From NCBI GenBank assembly GCA_028291545.1, contig JAQGHR010000053.1:1-36910 (forward strand): a stretch of DNA of 36,910 nucleotides, written 5' to 3'. A model generated the notes under the pieces. The model was not told the DNA's origin. It searched no databases and was given only the letters and a program-made list of their open reading frames with translations. This stretch comes from Planctomycetota bacterium (lineage in GTDB: Bacteria > Planctomycetota > Planctomycetia > Isosphaerales > Isosphaeraceae). Below are positions 1 to 10,700 of this stretch, in pieces. The position numbers were made by a program, and so were the translations under genes. Position 1 is the stretch's first letter; each line of letters begins with the position of its first letter.

Positions 1-37
1 TAAGTTGTTAGCATGTCGGCCATTCAGGGAGGCCGCC

Positions 38-840
38 ATGACGCGACGCTACGAGATGACGGACGAGGGGTTCGCGCTGATCGAGGGCCTCCTGCCGCCG
101 ACCGGCCGGCCCGGCGGCCGGTGGAACGACCACCGGACGACGCTCAACGGCATCTCCTGGGCGCTACACACCGGGGCGCAGTGGCGCGAGGTCCCCGAGC
201 GGTACGGCCCCTGGGGCACCGCCTACGGCCGCTTCCGGACCTGGCGGGCCGACGGCACCATCGACCGCATCCTGGAGCGGCTGCACGTGGTGCTCAACGA
301 GCGGGGCCTGATCGAAAACGCCCTCTGGTGCGTGGACGCGACCTCGAGCCGGGCGGCGGCCGGCGCCGGGGGAAAAAAGGTCGAGGGCGAGCCCGAGGGC
401 CACGCGCTCGGCCGGTCGCGCGGCGGCTTCGGCACGAAGCTCCACCTGGTCGTCGACGGCCGCGGCACGCCGCCCTCGGCGGTCGTGACGGCCGGCCAGG
501 CCCACGAGTCCAAGTCCCTGGAGCCGGCGCTGGAGGCCGTGAGGTTGAGGCGGCCGGCCCCGCCGGCTGGCCGGCGACAAGGGGTGCAGCTATCGCCGCA
601 TCCGCCGCTACCTGAGGCGGCGCGGCATCAAGGCGGTGATCCCGACACGCAAGGATCAGCGGCCGAACCTGCGCTTCGACAAGGCCGCCTCTCGGCGCCG
701 CAATGTGGTGGAGCGGTGCGTGCTGTGGCTCAAGGAGTGCCGGCGCCTGGCGACCCGGTTCGAGAAGTTGGCGGTGAACTTCCTGGCCATGACCAAGCTC
801 GCCATGATCCAGCGTTGCACGCGAATCCTTGAATCGCCAA
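38..840 (+). pseudogene. IS5-family transposase, frameshifted
   Basis: Remnant of a DDE transposase of the IS5 type. The ATG at 38 follows GGGAGG (27-32) at 5 nt, so this start is preferred over upstream codons. The N-terminal half reads MTRRYEMTDEGFALIEGLLP and includes the first catalytic Asp (about residue 100, in WCVDATSS) and the GHALGRSRGGFGTKLHL block. Near 540-575 the reading frame shifts by one base. The second Asp (GDKG, 576), the PTRKDQR block and the glutamate motif (RRNVVERC..LKE, Glu at 711) are all in frame 3, whereas the start is in frame 2. The run of six A at 374-379 is not the shift point, because homology continues in frame past it. Frame 3 has no stop where the family normally ends; it runs on into the sigma-factor remnant, so the right end also looks damaged. 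Family assignment is confident; activity is unlikely unless programmed frameshifting restores it. Confidence 0.82.
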
Positions 841-1051
841 ACAGAACATGGTGGCGAAGGCCCCGATCAAGGCCCGCGTCGTCGAGTTGCGTCGCTTCGC
901 CGGTCCGAAGCTCGAACAGGCGGCGAGGGCCCTGGGCCTATCCACCACGATGGCCCACCGTCACTGGAACCACGCGCGGGCGTGGCTCCATCAAGCCATC
1001 TTGTCTGAAGGCCCGGATGGAGTTGGCGGCCACGCATCTCGAGAAAAATAA
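833..1051 (+). pseudogene. ECF sigma factor, C-terminal (sigma4) fragment
   Basis: The frame reads KARVVELRRFAGPKLEQAAR followed by ALGLSTTMAHRHWNHARAWL and ends at TAA 1049-1051. This is the region-4 helix-turn-helix that binds the -35 element in extracytoplasmic-function sigma factors, of the kind paired with Ser/Thr kinases in planctomycetes. The usual protein is about 180-200 residues; only about the last 70 remain. The N-terminal region 2 (core binding, -10 recognition) is missing, and the IS5 remnant abuts exactly where it should be, so insertion plus decay probably removed it. A kinase N-terminal fragment starts 86 nt downstream on the same strand, matching the usual sigma-kinase gene order. 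A short protein from ATG 848 could still be made, but it would lack the polymerase-binding part. Confidence 0.72.
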
Positions 1052-1137
1052 TCGCCGTCGCGGAAAATCAGTGACCCGAATCTCGCGTTGGATTGTGGAG
1101 CCAGACGCGGAACGGCGAGTGAACCCTGGCACATCTG

Positions 1138-1248
1138 GTGACGTCCGTGACCGAAGCGACACTTTTCAACGCAACCCTGGAGAAGGCGTCGAAAGCCGAG
1201 CGGTCGGCCGTCCTCGCGGAGGTCTGCGGTGGCGACGAGGCGTTGACA
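1138..1248 (+). pseudogene. Ser/Thr protein kinase, N-terminal fragment
   Basis: From the ATG at 1138 about 37 codons read MTSVTEATLFNATLEKASKA and then ERSAVLAEVCGGDEAL. This pattern (E.LF..ALEK....ER.A.L...C.GD.AL) is the short conserved leader found before the kinase domain in many planctomycete Hanks-type Ser/Thr kinases encoded beside ECF sigma genes. After DEAL the homology stops abruptly at about 1250 and is replaced by an IS630 transposase remnant. No glycine-rich loop, catalytic Lys, HRD or DFG motif follows on either strand, so the catalytic domain is gone. Position just after the sigma4 fragment supports the identification. The alternative is chance similarity, given the short length. 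Confidence 0.6.
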
Positions 1249-1261
1249 CCAACTTCTACGA

Positions 1262-1552
1262 CGGACACAGTCGAAGGCGTTCATGCCCGCCGGTGCGCTG
1301 CGGGTCGCACGGCGGCTGGAGCTGGTCTACACACCGACGCACGGCAGCTGACTGAACATCGCCGAGTCGGAGCTGAGTGTGCTGATGCGCCAGTGCCTGG
1401 ATCGGCGGGTCGCCATGCAGGGCGAGGCGGCTGAAGAGGCCGTCGCGTAGGGTGGGCGTCGGAACGCGAAGCAAGCGGGCGGCGAGTGGCACCTCAAGAC
1501 CGAGGACGCCTGGCCCAAGCTGAGGCGCGTCTATCCGAAAACTACGAAGTGA
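1262..1552 (+). pseudogene. IS630-family transposase, C-terminal fragment with internal stops
   Basis: Frame 2 reads SKAFMPAGALRVARRLELVY, TPTHGS, a TGA stop (1349-1351), LNIAESELSVLMRQCLDRR, a TAG stop (1448-1450), RNAKQAGGEWHLKTEDAW and KLRRVYP, ending at TGA 1550-1552. In intact IS630 (Tc1/mariner-like DDE) transposases the block reads YTP.HGSWLN.AE, so the first stop is a TGG-to-TGA change at a conserved Trp, and the Glu of the catalytic triad follows in AESELS. The first two thirds of the gene (helix-turn-helix and both catalytic Asp) are absent. It sits directly against the kinase remnant and 167 nt from the end of the giant gene, which converges on it from the other strand. Non-functional. 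Confidence 0.75.
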
Positions 1553-1667
1553 CACCCCGCTCGGGTTCTGCAAAAGATTCGTTCTATTTCGACGAGTTGC
1601 CACCCTCATTTATGCATCTCTGCATGGCCATTAATCCCCGGTCGTGCGAAGGCATTGCGAATCCGGC

Positions 1668-1697
1668 GATCTCCGAAGTTATCCAAGATCGGGGATC
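1668..1697 (-). terminator. possible terminator hairpin after the giant gene
   Basis: GATCTCCGA (1668-1676) and TCGGGGATC (1689-1697) form a 9-bp stem with a 12-nt loop, 21 nt beyond the stop codon of the giant gene. In the minus-strand transcript one pair is a C-A mismatch; in the plus-strand transcript it would be a G-U pair. No T-rich tail follows on the minus side, so it is not a classical intrinsic terminator. It is the only compact hairpin I noticed in this gap. Confidence 0.28.
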
Positions 1698-1718
1698 AGA
1701 AGGTCCTGCTGTATCAAC

Positions 1719-4700
1719 CTACTTCTTCGTACCGGTCAGCTTGCCCGAACTGTCGACGGACAGCGCGGCGAGATCGGCCAGGATCAGGTTCAAGCCGACC
1801 AGATCAAGCCCTTTAAGGTCGAAGCCCAGAGACAGCCCATTATCCATGAAGATGGCGTCGATGGCGGAGGCGTTGGGATTATTCTGAGCGGCGCCCACGT
1901 TGTTCAACACGATTCCGTCCGGCGCATTTTTGCCGAAGTTCATCGCCCCCCTGGCGGCCAGGATACCTTTGTTCTTGCCATTGACGATGAACTGGGTTTT
2001 CAGGCCGGGGTCGCCGATCTTCCCGCCCGAGACGACGACGGAGCCCGAATCCAGGCCGCCGTTGATGGTCAGGTTGCCAACGATCCCGCCCTTCGCCGCG
2101 ATCCGGCCGCCCTTCAGGCCGCCGTTGAACAGCATGTCGGCGACGATCTGGCCCAACACCACCAACCGCCCGCTGAATGGGCCATTACTGATGATGCCGC
2201 CCAGGCGAGTGGCTTGCCCGGCGGAGGACGTGAACGTCTTGCCGACGTTGCCCTCGACCGCGATAACGCCCGTGAGGCTGCCGCCGTTGGACGAGATCTG
2301 GCTGATCAAGTCGCCCCGGCTGACGAGTTGACCGCTGAGCCCCCCCATCCGAACAGTCGTGCTCGTCACGCCCGACTCGCATGCGAACGTATCGACATAG
2401 ATCCTGCCGAAGTCGGCGGGCATTGTCGTGACGACCGATGTGATCGGATCGGTCCGTTTCCCGGTCGTCTGAACGACCCCGGTGATCGGGCCGGTGATGT
2501 TGATCGACCCGAAGATCGACGGCGCCGTCAGGTTGTTCAGACCTTGCGGTCCCAGCAAGCTCAGGTCCCCAAGCGGCCCGGTGCTGCTGATCGAGGCGGT
2601 GGCGGAGAACGACTGCTGCGTCTGGATCGAGCCGCCGTCCCCCCTCAGATCGATCAACTGCACAACGGAGTTCTGCACCCGCCCGTGGGAATCGCGGGCC
2701 GGGACGACCTTGACCAGCGCGACCGCCGCGCCGCGGTCCACGTTGCTCGGCGTGACGACGTTGGCCGTCCCGGCGGCGTTCGGACTAGTGACGCTCTGGA
2801 CCACAAGCGCGATCCCCTTCTCGTCGAAGTGTCCGCCCTTGGGATCGGTGACGACGAAGAGCTGCACCTGCTGGTTCGCCATGTCCGCGAACGGCATCCG
2901 GAAGGTGTCGTTCGCCTGGACCATCGCCGTCCCGGGGGCGAGCAAATCCTGCGCCGACTGAATCTGGGGCCAGGCCAAGATGTTGAACTTGGGGGAACTC
3001 CCTGCGCCGCGCGAGCCGTACGCCACCGCCTGGATGCTCGCGGCCCGGATCGACGTGGTCGGGACAAAATCGCGGACGCCGACCCCCGCCAGATTGTCCT
3101 GGGGCAGATAGACGCCAGCGGGAGAGGGCGCCGGGGCGAAGAAGGCGGAGGCCGCCGCGGTGAGCCTGGTCAAGATATCGCCTTCGACGGCGACATTGCG
3201 AATCCCCGAGACGCCGGAGTTGCCGATGGCGTCCAGCCGTGCCAGGTTGAATTTGGCCGAGTTGTGATACGTCACGAGGCTGAAATCGAACTGGTCGGGG
3301 CCGGTATTTCCGGTCGCGTTGGCGACGCGAGCGGTCAGTTGCGGGTTGACCAAGGTTGTGGGAGTGACACCTTCAACCACCGGGCTGATGACACCCTCGT
3401 AGAAGTACTGGAAGCTGATGCCGGCCGGTGAGGCGGGAGTTCCGTCCTGGGACTGCGTGGGGAAGGGCGCGGAGGGCACGGCCGCTTCAATCCGCCGCTG
3501 GATGCCGCTCTCCTTGATCTGGGCCACCAACGGGCCGCGGCCTGCGTAAACGCTGATCGTCCCGATCTGATCGGCGGTCACCGTCCCCGGTGTGGCTCCC
3601 CGGACCGTCAGCGCCTTGAGAACCGCTTGGACGGCGAGCGGCCCGGCCAGATCACCCTGGACCGTCATGCTGTTGAGGTTGCCGACCTTGAGCACGCCCG
3701 TGGACCGGAACGACCCGCCGAGATTGAAGGTCCCCAGCGTCCCGGTGACGATCAGAGTCCCGGCGAGATCCCCTCCGATGGTCAAGGCGTTGATGTTCCC
3801 GAGTGCTGGATTGAGGAGGTTCGCCGCGGAGATCATCCCGGTCTGGGTCAGCGAGCCGCCGACATAGAGGCTCTCGACCGTCAACGTCTCCTTGATGGCA
3901 CCCGAAACGTCACCGGCGATGCTTCCGGTCGTCAACGCGCCGCCGACGATCAAATTGCCTGACACGTCGTTCACGCCTCTGGACGTGCGCGTGTTGGCTG
4001 GCCCGACGATCAGTGTGGTGAGGTTGCCCGAGACCTGCACCAGCCCGGCGATCGCTCCTCCGACGGTCATCGTGCCGATGTTGCCGAGCAATCCCGCGGA
4101 GGTCGTCGGGGTGGCCGGATCGGTTGAGTCGACCACGCGAAGTGAGCCCGAGGCCGTCAGCGAGCCGCCGATGACGATCGACTGGACGTTTCCGGTGTCC
4201 CTGCTCATCAGTGATCCGTTGAAGTTGTTGCCGACCGACACGATCGACGTCCCGAAGTCCGTGAGGTTGAGAACGTTGTTGAAGTCCTTCGCCCAGCTTG
4301 CGACCAGGACGTCTCTCCTCACGCGGTAGCCCACGAAAGGGATAGGCTGCGGTTCGCCATTGATCGTCGTCGCCGCCGGCAGATCGGTGTCGGACGCGAC
4401 GGCGATGTTGAACGCGTTGCCCGTCATGCCGCCGTAGCCGAGGTTGATGTTCAGGCTCGACAGGCCGCTGTAGGCGATGCCACCGGGGCCCATGTTCAGG
4501 CCGGTCAGCGAGTCGGACGTGAGAGTACCGGTCTTGGGCATCTGGCTCCCGGTGTCATCCACGTTCAGGGAATTCGTACCCCCGTCGCCCAGGACGGTTA
4601 GCAGTCCCGTGATCCCATCGACCAGGCCGCCGACGGCCGGGGCCACGCTGCCGACGTTGATCACGTCGTCACCCGGGCCGGCGTTGATCGTCAGCGGGCC

Positions 4701-7700
4701 GGTCGTGCCGAGCACATCGGCAGTGTCACCGCCGTCGCCCAGGTTCAGCGTCGTGACGGCGCTGGTGCCCTGAACCGTGAAATGGTCGGCGCCGTCGGCG
4801 AGATTGATGTCGACCGCCTCCACGGCGCTGTAGTCGATCCCGGCGCCCATGCCCAGGCCCGTGACGGTAGTCGCGCTGAGCACGCCGGGCGGGGCCGTGG
4901 TTGCCTGGGACACGACGATCAGCTTGTCGTGTCCGCTACCGCCATCGACCGTGACCGGTCCGTTGATCCCGCTGTTGATGACGGGATCGGCCCCCTGGGT
5001 CGCGAAGACGCGGACGGTGTCGTCATCCTCCCCCGTGTTCAACTTCAGGTCGCCGCCCACGCTGGCCACCTGCACGTTGTCTTTGCCGGCATTGGTGTTG
5101 ATCGTGGTCGGGCCATCGTGAGTACCACTGATGAGGAGGTCATCGGCGCCCGAGCCGAACGACGCGGTCAGGGACTCGAACGCGAGATAGCCCAGGCCGC
5201 CGCCCAGCCCCATGCCCTCGAGGTACGAGGCGCCCAGCGTGCCGCTGCGTCCGAAAGTATCCGATGAGGCATCGATCTTGAGAGCGTCCGTGCCGCTACC
5301 GCCGGTGAGATTGGCGACGCCGACAATGCCGACGAGCGTGCCGCCCGCGCCCGGAGCCGCCGAGGAGACGTTAGCGGTGTCGTCGCCGTCGCCGAGATCG
5401 ATCGAGGTCTCGGCCCCCGCGGCTCGCAGGTTCACCGTGTCGGCGTCGTCGCCGGTGTTCAGCTTCAATTTGCCCTGAGTGGCCTGAATGTTCACCGTGT
5501 CGCCTCCAGCACCGGTCTCGATGCCGGTGCTCCCGGTGGCGGTTCCCAGCACGTCCACGACGTCGTCACCGCCGCCGGTATCGAGCGAGAACGAGGCGAT
5601 GTTGCGGTAGGTAGTCGTGACCGCGCCGGCCACCTGCAACGAGCCCGAGTCGAGCTTGACTGCATCCTTCGCGTCGGTGAGCACGACCGCGAGGCTGTTG
5701 TTGCCGCTACCGCCGTCGACGTCGAGGCCGCTCGAACCCACGGGGTAGGTGACCGCGAAACGATCGTCGTCGCCCCCGCCTTTCAGGAGGACGTTTCCGG
5801 GCAGGACGTCGCCGATGAGCGAAATCGCGTCGCTACCTGCGCCGCCGTCGACCGTGAGGTTCTCGATCTCCGTGAAGTCCACATGCATACCGTCCGAGAC
5901 GAGGGTCTGCCGATCGACGGCGATCGTGTCGTTGCCGGCCGTGCCGTACACCGCCAGGGAGTCGGTCTGGTCTCCGCCGGCCACGTGGATGTGCGTCGCG
6001 ATGCCCGCGACCAGGTTGACGGCCACAACGTCGTTTCCGGCACCCGCGTCCACGCCGACTTGACTCGGGAAACCGCTCGCGGCCGGGACGACCGTGATGC
6101 TGTCCGCGCCTCCGAGGGTGTTGAGGGAGAGGGCGTCGATATCGACATAACTCCACGCCGCCCCGTTGATCGTGACCTGCGGTGCGGACACGTTCACCGT
6201 GTCGACGGCATCGGTGGTCGTGAAGCCGAGGGTGTTCGCCCCGGCGCCGCCGTCGATGGTCCCCTTCAACGAACCCGGCGCCACGACCTCGAAGTCGTCG
6301 TCGGCACGGCCGCCCGTCACGTTCTCGATCGAGCGGAAAGTCACGCCGTCGACCGTGCCCGCATCGGGGCCATCGAGCCGCCAGGTATTGTGGTCGTTCG
6401 GACCGACCAGCGTATCGACCCCCGCGCCCCCCACGAACGAGTCGATGCCGCTGATCATCCCGCCGATGGCGGTGGCTTTACCCTGGGCCAGGTCGACCGT
6501 GACCGCCTTGCTGCGTCCGCTGTAGTCGAGCGTATCGCTGCTGCCGTCCGCCTTCAGGTCGCCGACAAGTGAGGAGGCGTCGTTGGTGAAGAGGAACTTG
6601 TCGTCGGACGGGCCGGTGTTCACGTTCTCGATACCGGAGAAGGTGAACATGTCGACGCCGCTGACCGTGCCGATGCCGGCGCCGGTGATCGACCAGGTCG
6701 TGGGGCCGTTCGAGTTCTCGACGATCGTGTCGGAGCCGCCGCCTCCCTGAAGCACCAATTTCGTGAGCCAGGAGGGGACGTCGAGAAGGATGAACGAATC
6801 CGTCCCCTCCCCGGCGTTGATCGTGAGTTCCAGCACCGTGGTCAGGTCGACCACCGTGCCGTTGATGGTGAGTAGATTGCCGTTGATCACGGCGACGTCG
6901 TTGCCCGCCCCGGTGTCGAGCGTCACGATGGGCGATGTCGCGCTCAGGCCCGTCTTCTCGATTGTTGCGTCATAGGTGACGACATTGTTGCCAACCGTGA
7001 AGCTGCTGGGGCCCGCGAGGGCGCCGTCCGGTACGTCGAGCTCGTCGATGTTCGCGCCGGGCGAGGGCGGCGGGCCGCTGTCATGGATGTAGACGTGGGA
7101 TGAGTTCAGGCCGGAGAACACACGGTAGAGGTCGGAGCCGCCCTCACCATCGAGCAGGACCGTCGCTGCGGTGCTGTCCACCACCGACAGGGTATCGTTG
7201 CCCCCTCCACCGGCGATGCTCAGGACCTCGATGCCGACGAACGCGAGGACCGCGTTGCCCAGCTGCACGCCGGTGGCGCTGACCGTGATCGTGTCGACCG
7301 CCGGTGTACCAATCACCGTGAGCTGATCGAGCCCCCCGCCGGCATCGTGCACGGTCACCGCGTTCATCGCGGCCGCCGCGACCTCGAACTGGTCGGAGTT
7401 GGCGCCGCCGTCCAGCACGGCTATCCCGCCCCAGGCGAGGACCTTGATCCGGTTGATGCCGTCGCCGCCGGTGATACGCACGTCGTGGACGTTGGCCAGC
7501 GTGATCTGGCCGCCGTTGCCGGCGGTCAGGAGCGAACCGCCGAGCGTCCAGTCCGAGTCGGCACCGGCGTTGAGGGCGTTGGCGCCGGTGCCGCCATCGT
7601 AGCGGAATCCGCCGGCGACCTCATCGAATCCGCCAGCGCCGTCGGGCACGAACGTACCCACCGCCGGCGGCGTGAGCTTGTCGGACTGGACGTCGAAAGT

Positions 7701-10700
7701 ATCGTCGCCGCCGCCAGTCTGGAGCGTGAAGCTCTGCAGGCCGAAGGCGGTGAGCCCCTTGGGGCCGAGCGTCAGGTGGTCGTCGGCCGACCCGGTGACG
7801 AGGGTGACGTCGGCGATGTCGAAGAACTTCAGGTCGGAGGTCTGCACGCCGCCGAGCGTCCCCTTGACGACATTGGCCTTCGCGCCGGCGATGAGCTCAG
7901 TCTGGTTCTCGATCACCGTCACCGTGAGGGGCGGAGACACGTCGCGGATGAAGGCATAGCCCTGGCCGTCGATGTTGATGGCGCCGGGCACGTAGTGCGA
8001 GCGGCCGAGAAGTTGCGGGGCGCCAAGGATGGCGCGATCTCCGCTCAATGCGACGGCGTAGCCGAGGTCGTCGCCGGCGAAGCCATCGCTCGCCGACAGG
8101 GGATCGATCGGCGTATCGAGGACCCAGCCGCCGTTCTTGAGGTGATACGAGTAAGCCGCACCCTGGTCCTCGGAGCTGCCGATCTTTCGGCCGTAGGCGC
8201 CGATGACGAGCTTCCCGTTATCCATCGCCAGCGAGGAGCCGAAGAAATCCGTGGGCTGCCCGGTGGCGAGAGAGATCTGTGTCTGGCCACCCCACACGTT
8301 GGTAGCCCGAGTGTAGCTGTAAGCCGCCCCCCGCGTGCCGAGTGCGCCGGGAGAACCGATGACCGCGACATCGCCGCTGACGTCCACGGCCGCCCCATAA
8401 CGATCGCCCGATGCTCCGAGTGCGCCTGCGGTGAGGGACTGCTGGAGCGTCCACGTCGTGCCGTTGTCCACGTAGACGCCCGCCGCGCCCCGACCGGCGT
8501 TGCCGGACGGGGCGCCGATGACCAGAGTCTTCTGATCCATGGCCACGGCGCCGCCGAATTCACCGACCAGCGGTCCGCTCGCCACGAGGGTCTGCACGCT
8601 CGACCAGGTCACGCCATCGAAGTCATAGACGCTGGCCTGGTCGACGCCCGGGGCGCCCGCGATGGCGCTGCTTCCGAACACCGCGACCGCGGCGCCCAGG
8701 TGAGCGCCGACCGCTCCGGCAAACTCGGACTTCTGCGTCCACCCATCACCCAGACGCTGGAACATGTACGTCGCGCCGGCCCCACCCCCCTTGTTCGGGC
8801 TACCCACGACGAGCGAGTTGCCCGAGACGGCGACCGATGCGCCGAACTGGTCGTTGCTGCCGATGTCGGCGGGCTGCAACATCGTCCGGTAGGTCCAGCT
8901 CCCGGTGACGTCATCGGTGGTGTAGACGAACACGGCGCCGCGGTTGTCGAAGTTGGGGGCGCCCACCACGGCGATATTGCCGTCGATCGCGACCGAGGCA
9001 CCGGCCGCGGACCTGCTCTGGGCCACGGGGACGAGATCCGTCGTGGCGACCGTCCACGCCGGCCCGCGCTGGCGGAAGGCGTAGAGCTTGTTGGCCTCGA
9101 TCGTCGAGTTCTGCGTGCCGACCACCACGAAACCTTCGCTGATCAGTTGCGCCCCCGCGCCGAAGTTCAGCGTAGCACTGGGGTCGTCCTGCATCTGGCC
9201 GGTGACGGTGTTGTAGTTATAAGGCAGGTAGGTCCGTCCGAGGTAGGTGCCGCCATCGACCCGGACGGACGAATAGAGGTAAGCGGCGCCGTGACCGCCG
9301 GTGGCTCCCACCAGCATGCGGTTGCCCGCGGTGTCGATGGTTTCATTGTCGCCGAAGCGAGCCTGGGTCGAGTCCGGCGAGGTGTATGTGAAGGTCGGGG
9401 CCCAGAGTGTCCCGGTCTTGACGTACCCCGTGACCTGGTTGCTGCCCGGACTGCCGACGTAGAGCAGCGCATTCGAGGGTCCGTTGTCGACGTTGATCGC
9501 CAACTCGGCGCCGAGTCGGCCGGAGCCATCGTAGTACTTCGTGGTCCGCAACGGCGTGTCGGTGAAGCCGCCGACGTTCGCCGTCCAGTGCGTGAAGTCG
9601 CCGACGGTCAGATCGTAGAACGCCGTGCGCGACTTGCCCGCGGCGCCCAGGTAGACCTCATTGCCGACGATGTCCACCGACGAGCCCCAGCTCGCGTTAT
9701 TCAACGCCGAGAAGGTGTTATCGAAGATTCGGCTGGTCGTCACGCGGAGGTTGCTCGCGAGGAAGACGTGGCGGGGCCCCATCGGTGCGATGCCGTGGAG
9801 GACGGCGAGGCTGCCTCGGTTGTCGATGTAAGGCGCCGCGTCGGCGATGTTCGAGATTCCCCCGTAGGTGTCGACCGCCATCATGATCGTGTTCGGGCCG
9901 GCCGTCAGCGCCTCGACGGGCTCGAACAGTTTGTCGGTGTGGTCGCCAGGGGTATTCCACCCCGACCCCTTCACGATGTTCGCATCCCAGATATCCGCGA
10001 AGATGCCCGTCGTGTCCTTCAGCGTGCCGACGATGATGAAATTGACATCGAGATCTCCGGAGATATTGAAACTCTTAAACACGGAGGTCGGGTTGCTGTA
10101 GGATTCTGCACCGTGGTCGGGGCCGATGTGATGATAGTCAACGTCGGCCAGGGCGATGAACGTGTAAGGCGCCAGGTAGACCTTGCCTCCCTCAACGTTG
10201 TTGTCCTTGAGGTCGTGGAATCCGATGCCGAAGTATTCGATGTGATCTTTGGGATTCGTGCTGTTGCCGTGCATGTCGATGCCCACCCGGTTCCAGTCGG
10301 CCGGCGTGGTGTCCTGGACGACGGAAGTGTCGTACGGCAGCGCCGTATCGTCGGGCATCAGAAGCCGGTCTTGTTTCCAGGTGCCGGAGTAGACGTAGGT
10401 CACCGCGCCGCCGGCCTTGCCGAGATCGAGCTGGTAGCCCGTCGGGGGCGGATTGGTATCGGCCTGGCCCTGCGACCAGTACTTCGCCGTGGCATCGGGC
10501 ATGCCGACCACGAGGCGGTTGCCGCTGATGGCGACCGATGCGCCGAACGACGTGCCGACGGTGCCGGTCAGGGTTTGTTGGAAGCTCCAGGTTTCGCCGT
10601 CGGCATTGCGCGTGTAGACGGTTGCGGTGGCGGAGTCGGGCGCGCCGATGACCATCCGGTTTCCATCAATGTCGATATCCGCACCGAAGCCGGCAGCTCC

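Noticed and set aside
374..379. Programmed frameshift at the A6 run of the IS5 transposase
   Set aside because: Homology continues in the same frame past the run; the frame changes only about 165-200 bp downstream.
1722..2400. Autotransporter barrel, LPXTG or dockerin at the C terminus of the giant protein
   Set aside because: The last ~230 residues are Gly-rich solenoid strands and a Leu/Asp tail ending GKLTGTKK; none of these signatures is visible.
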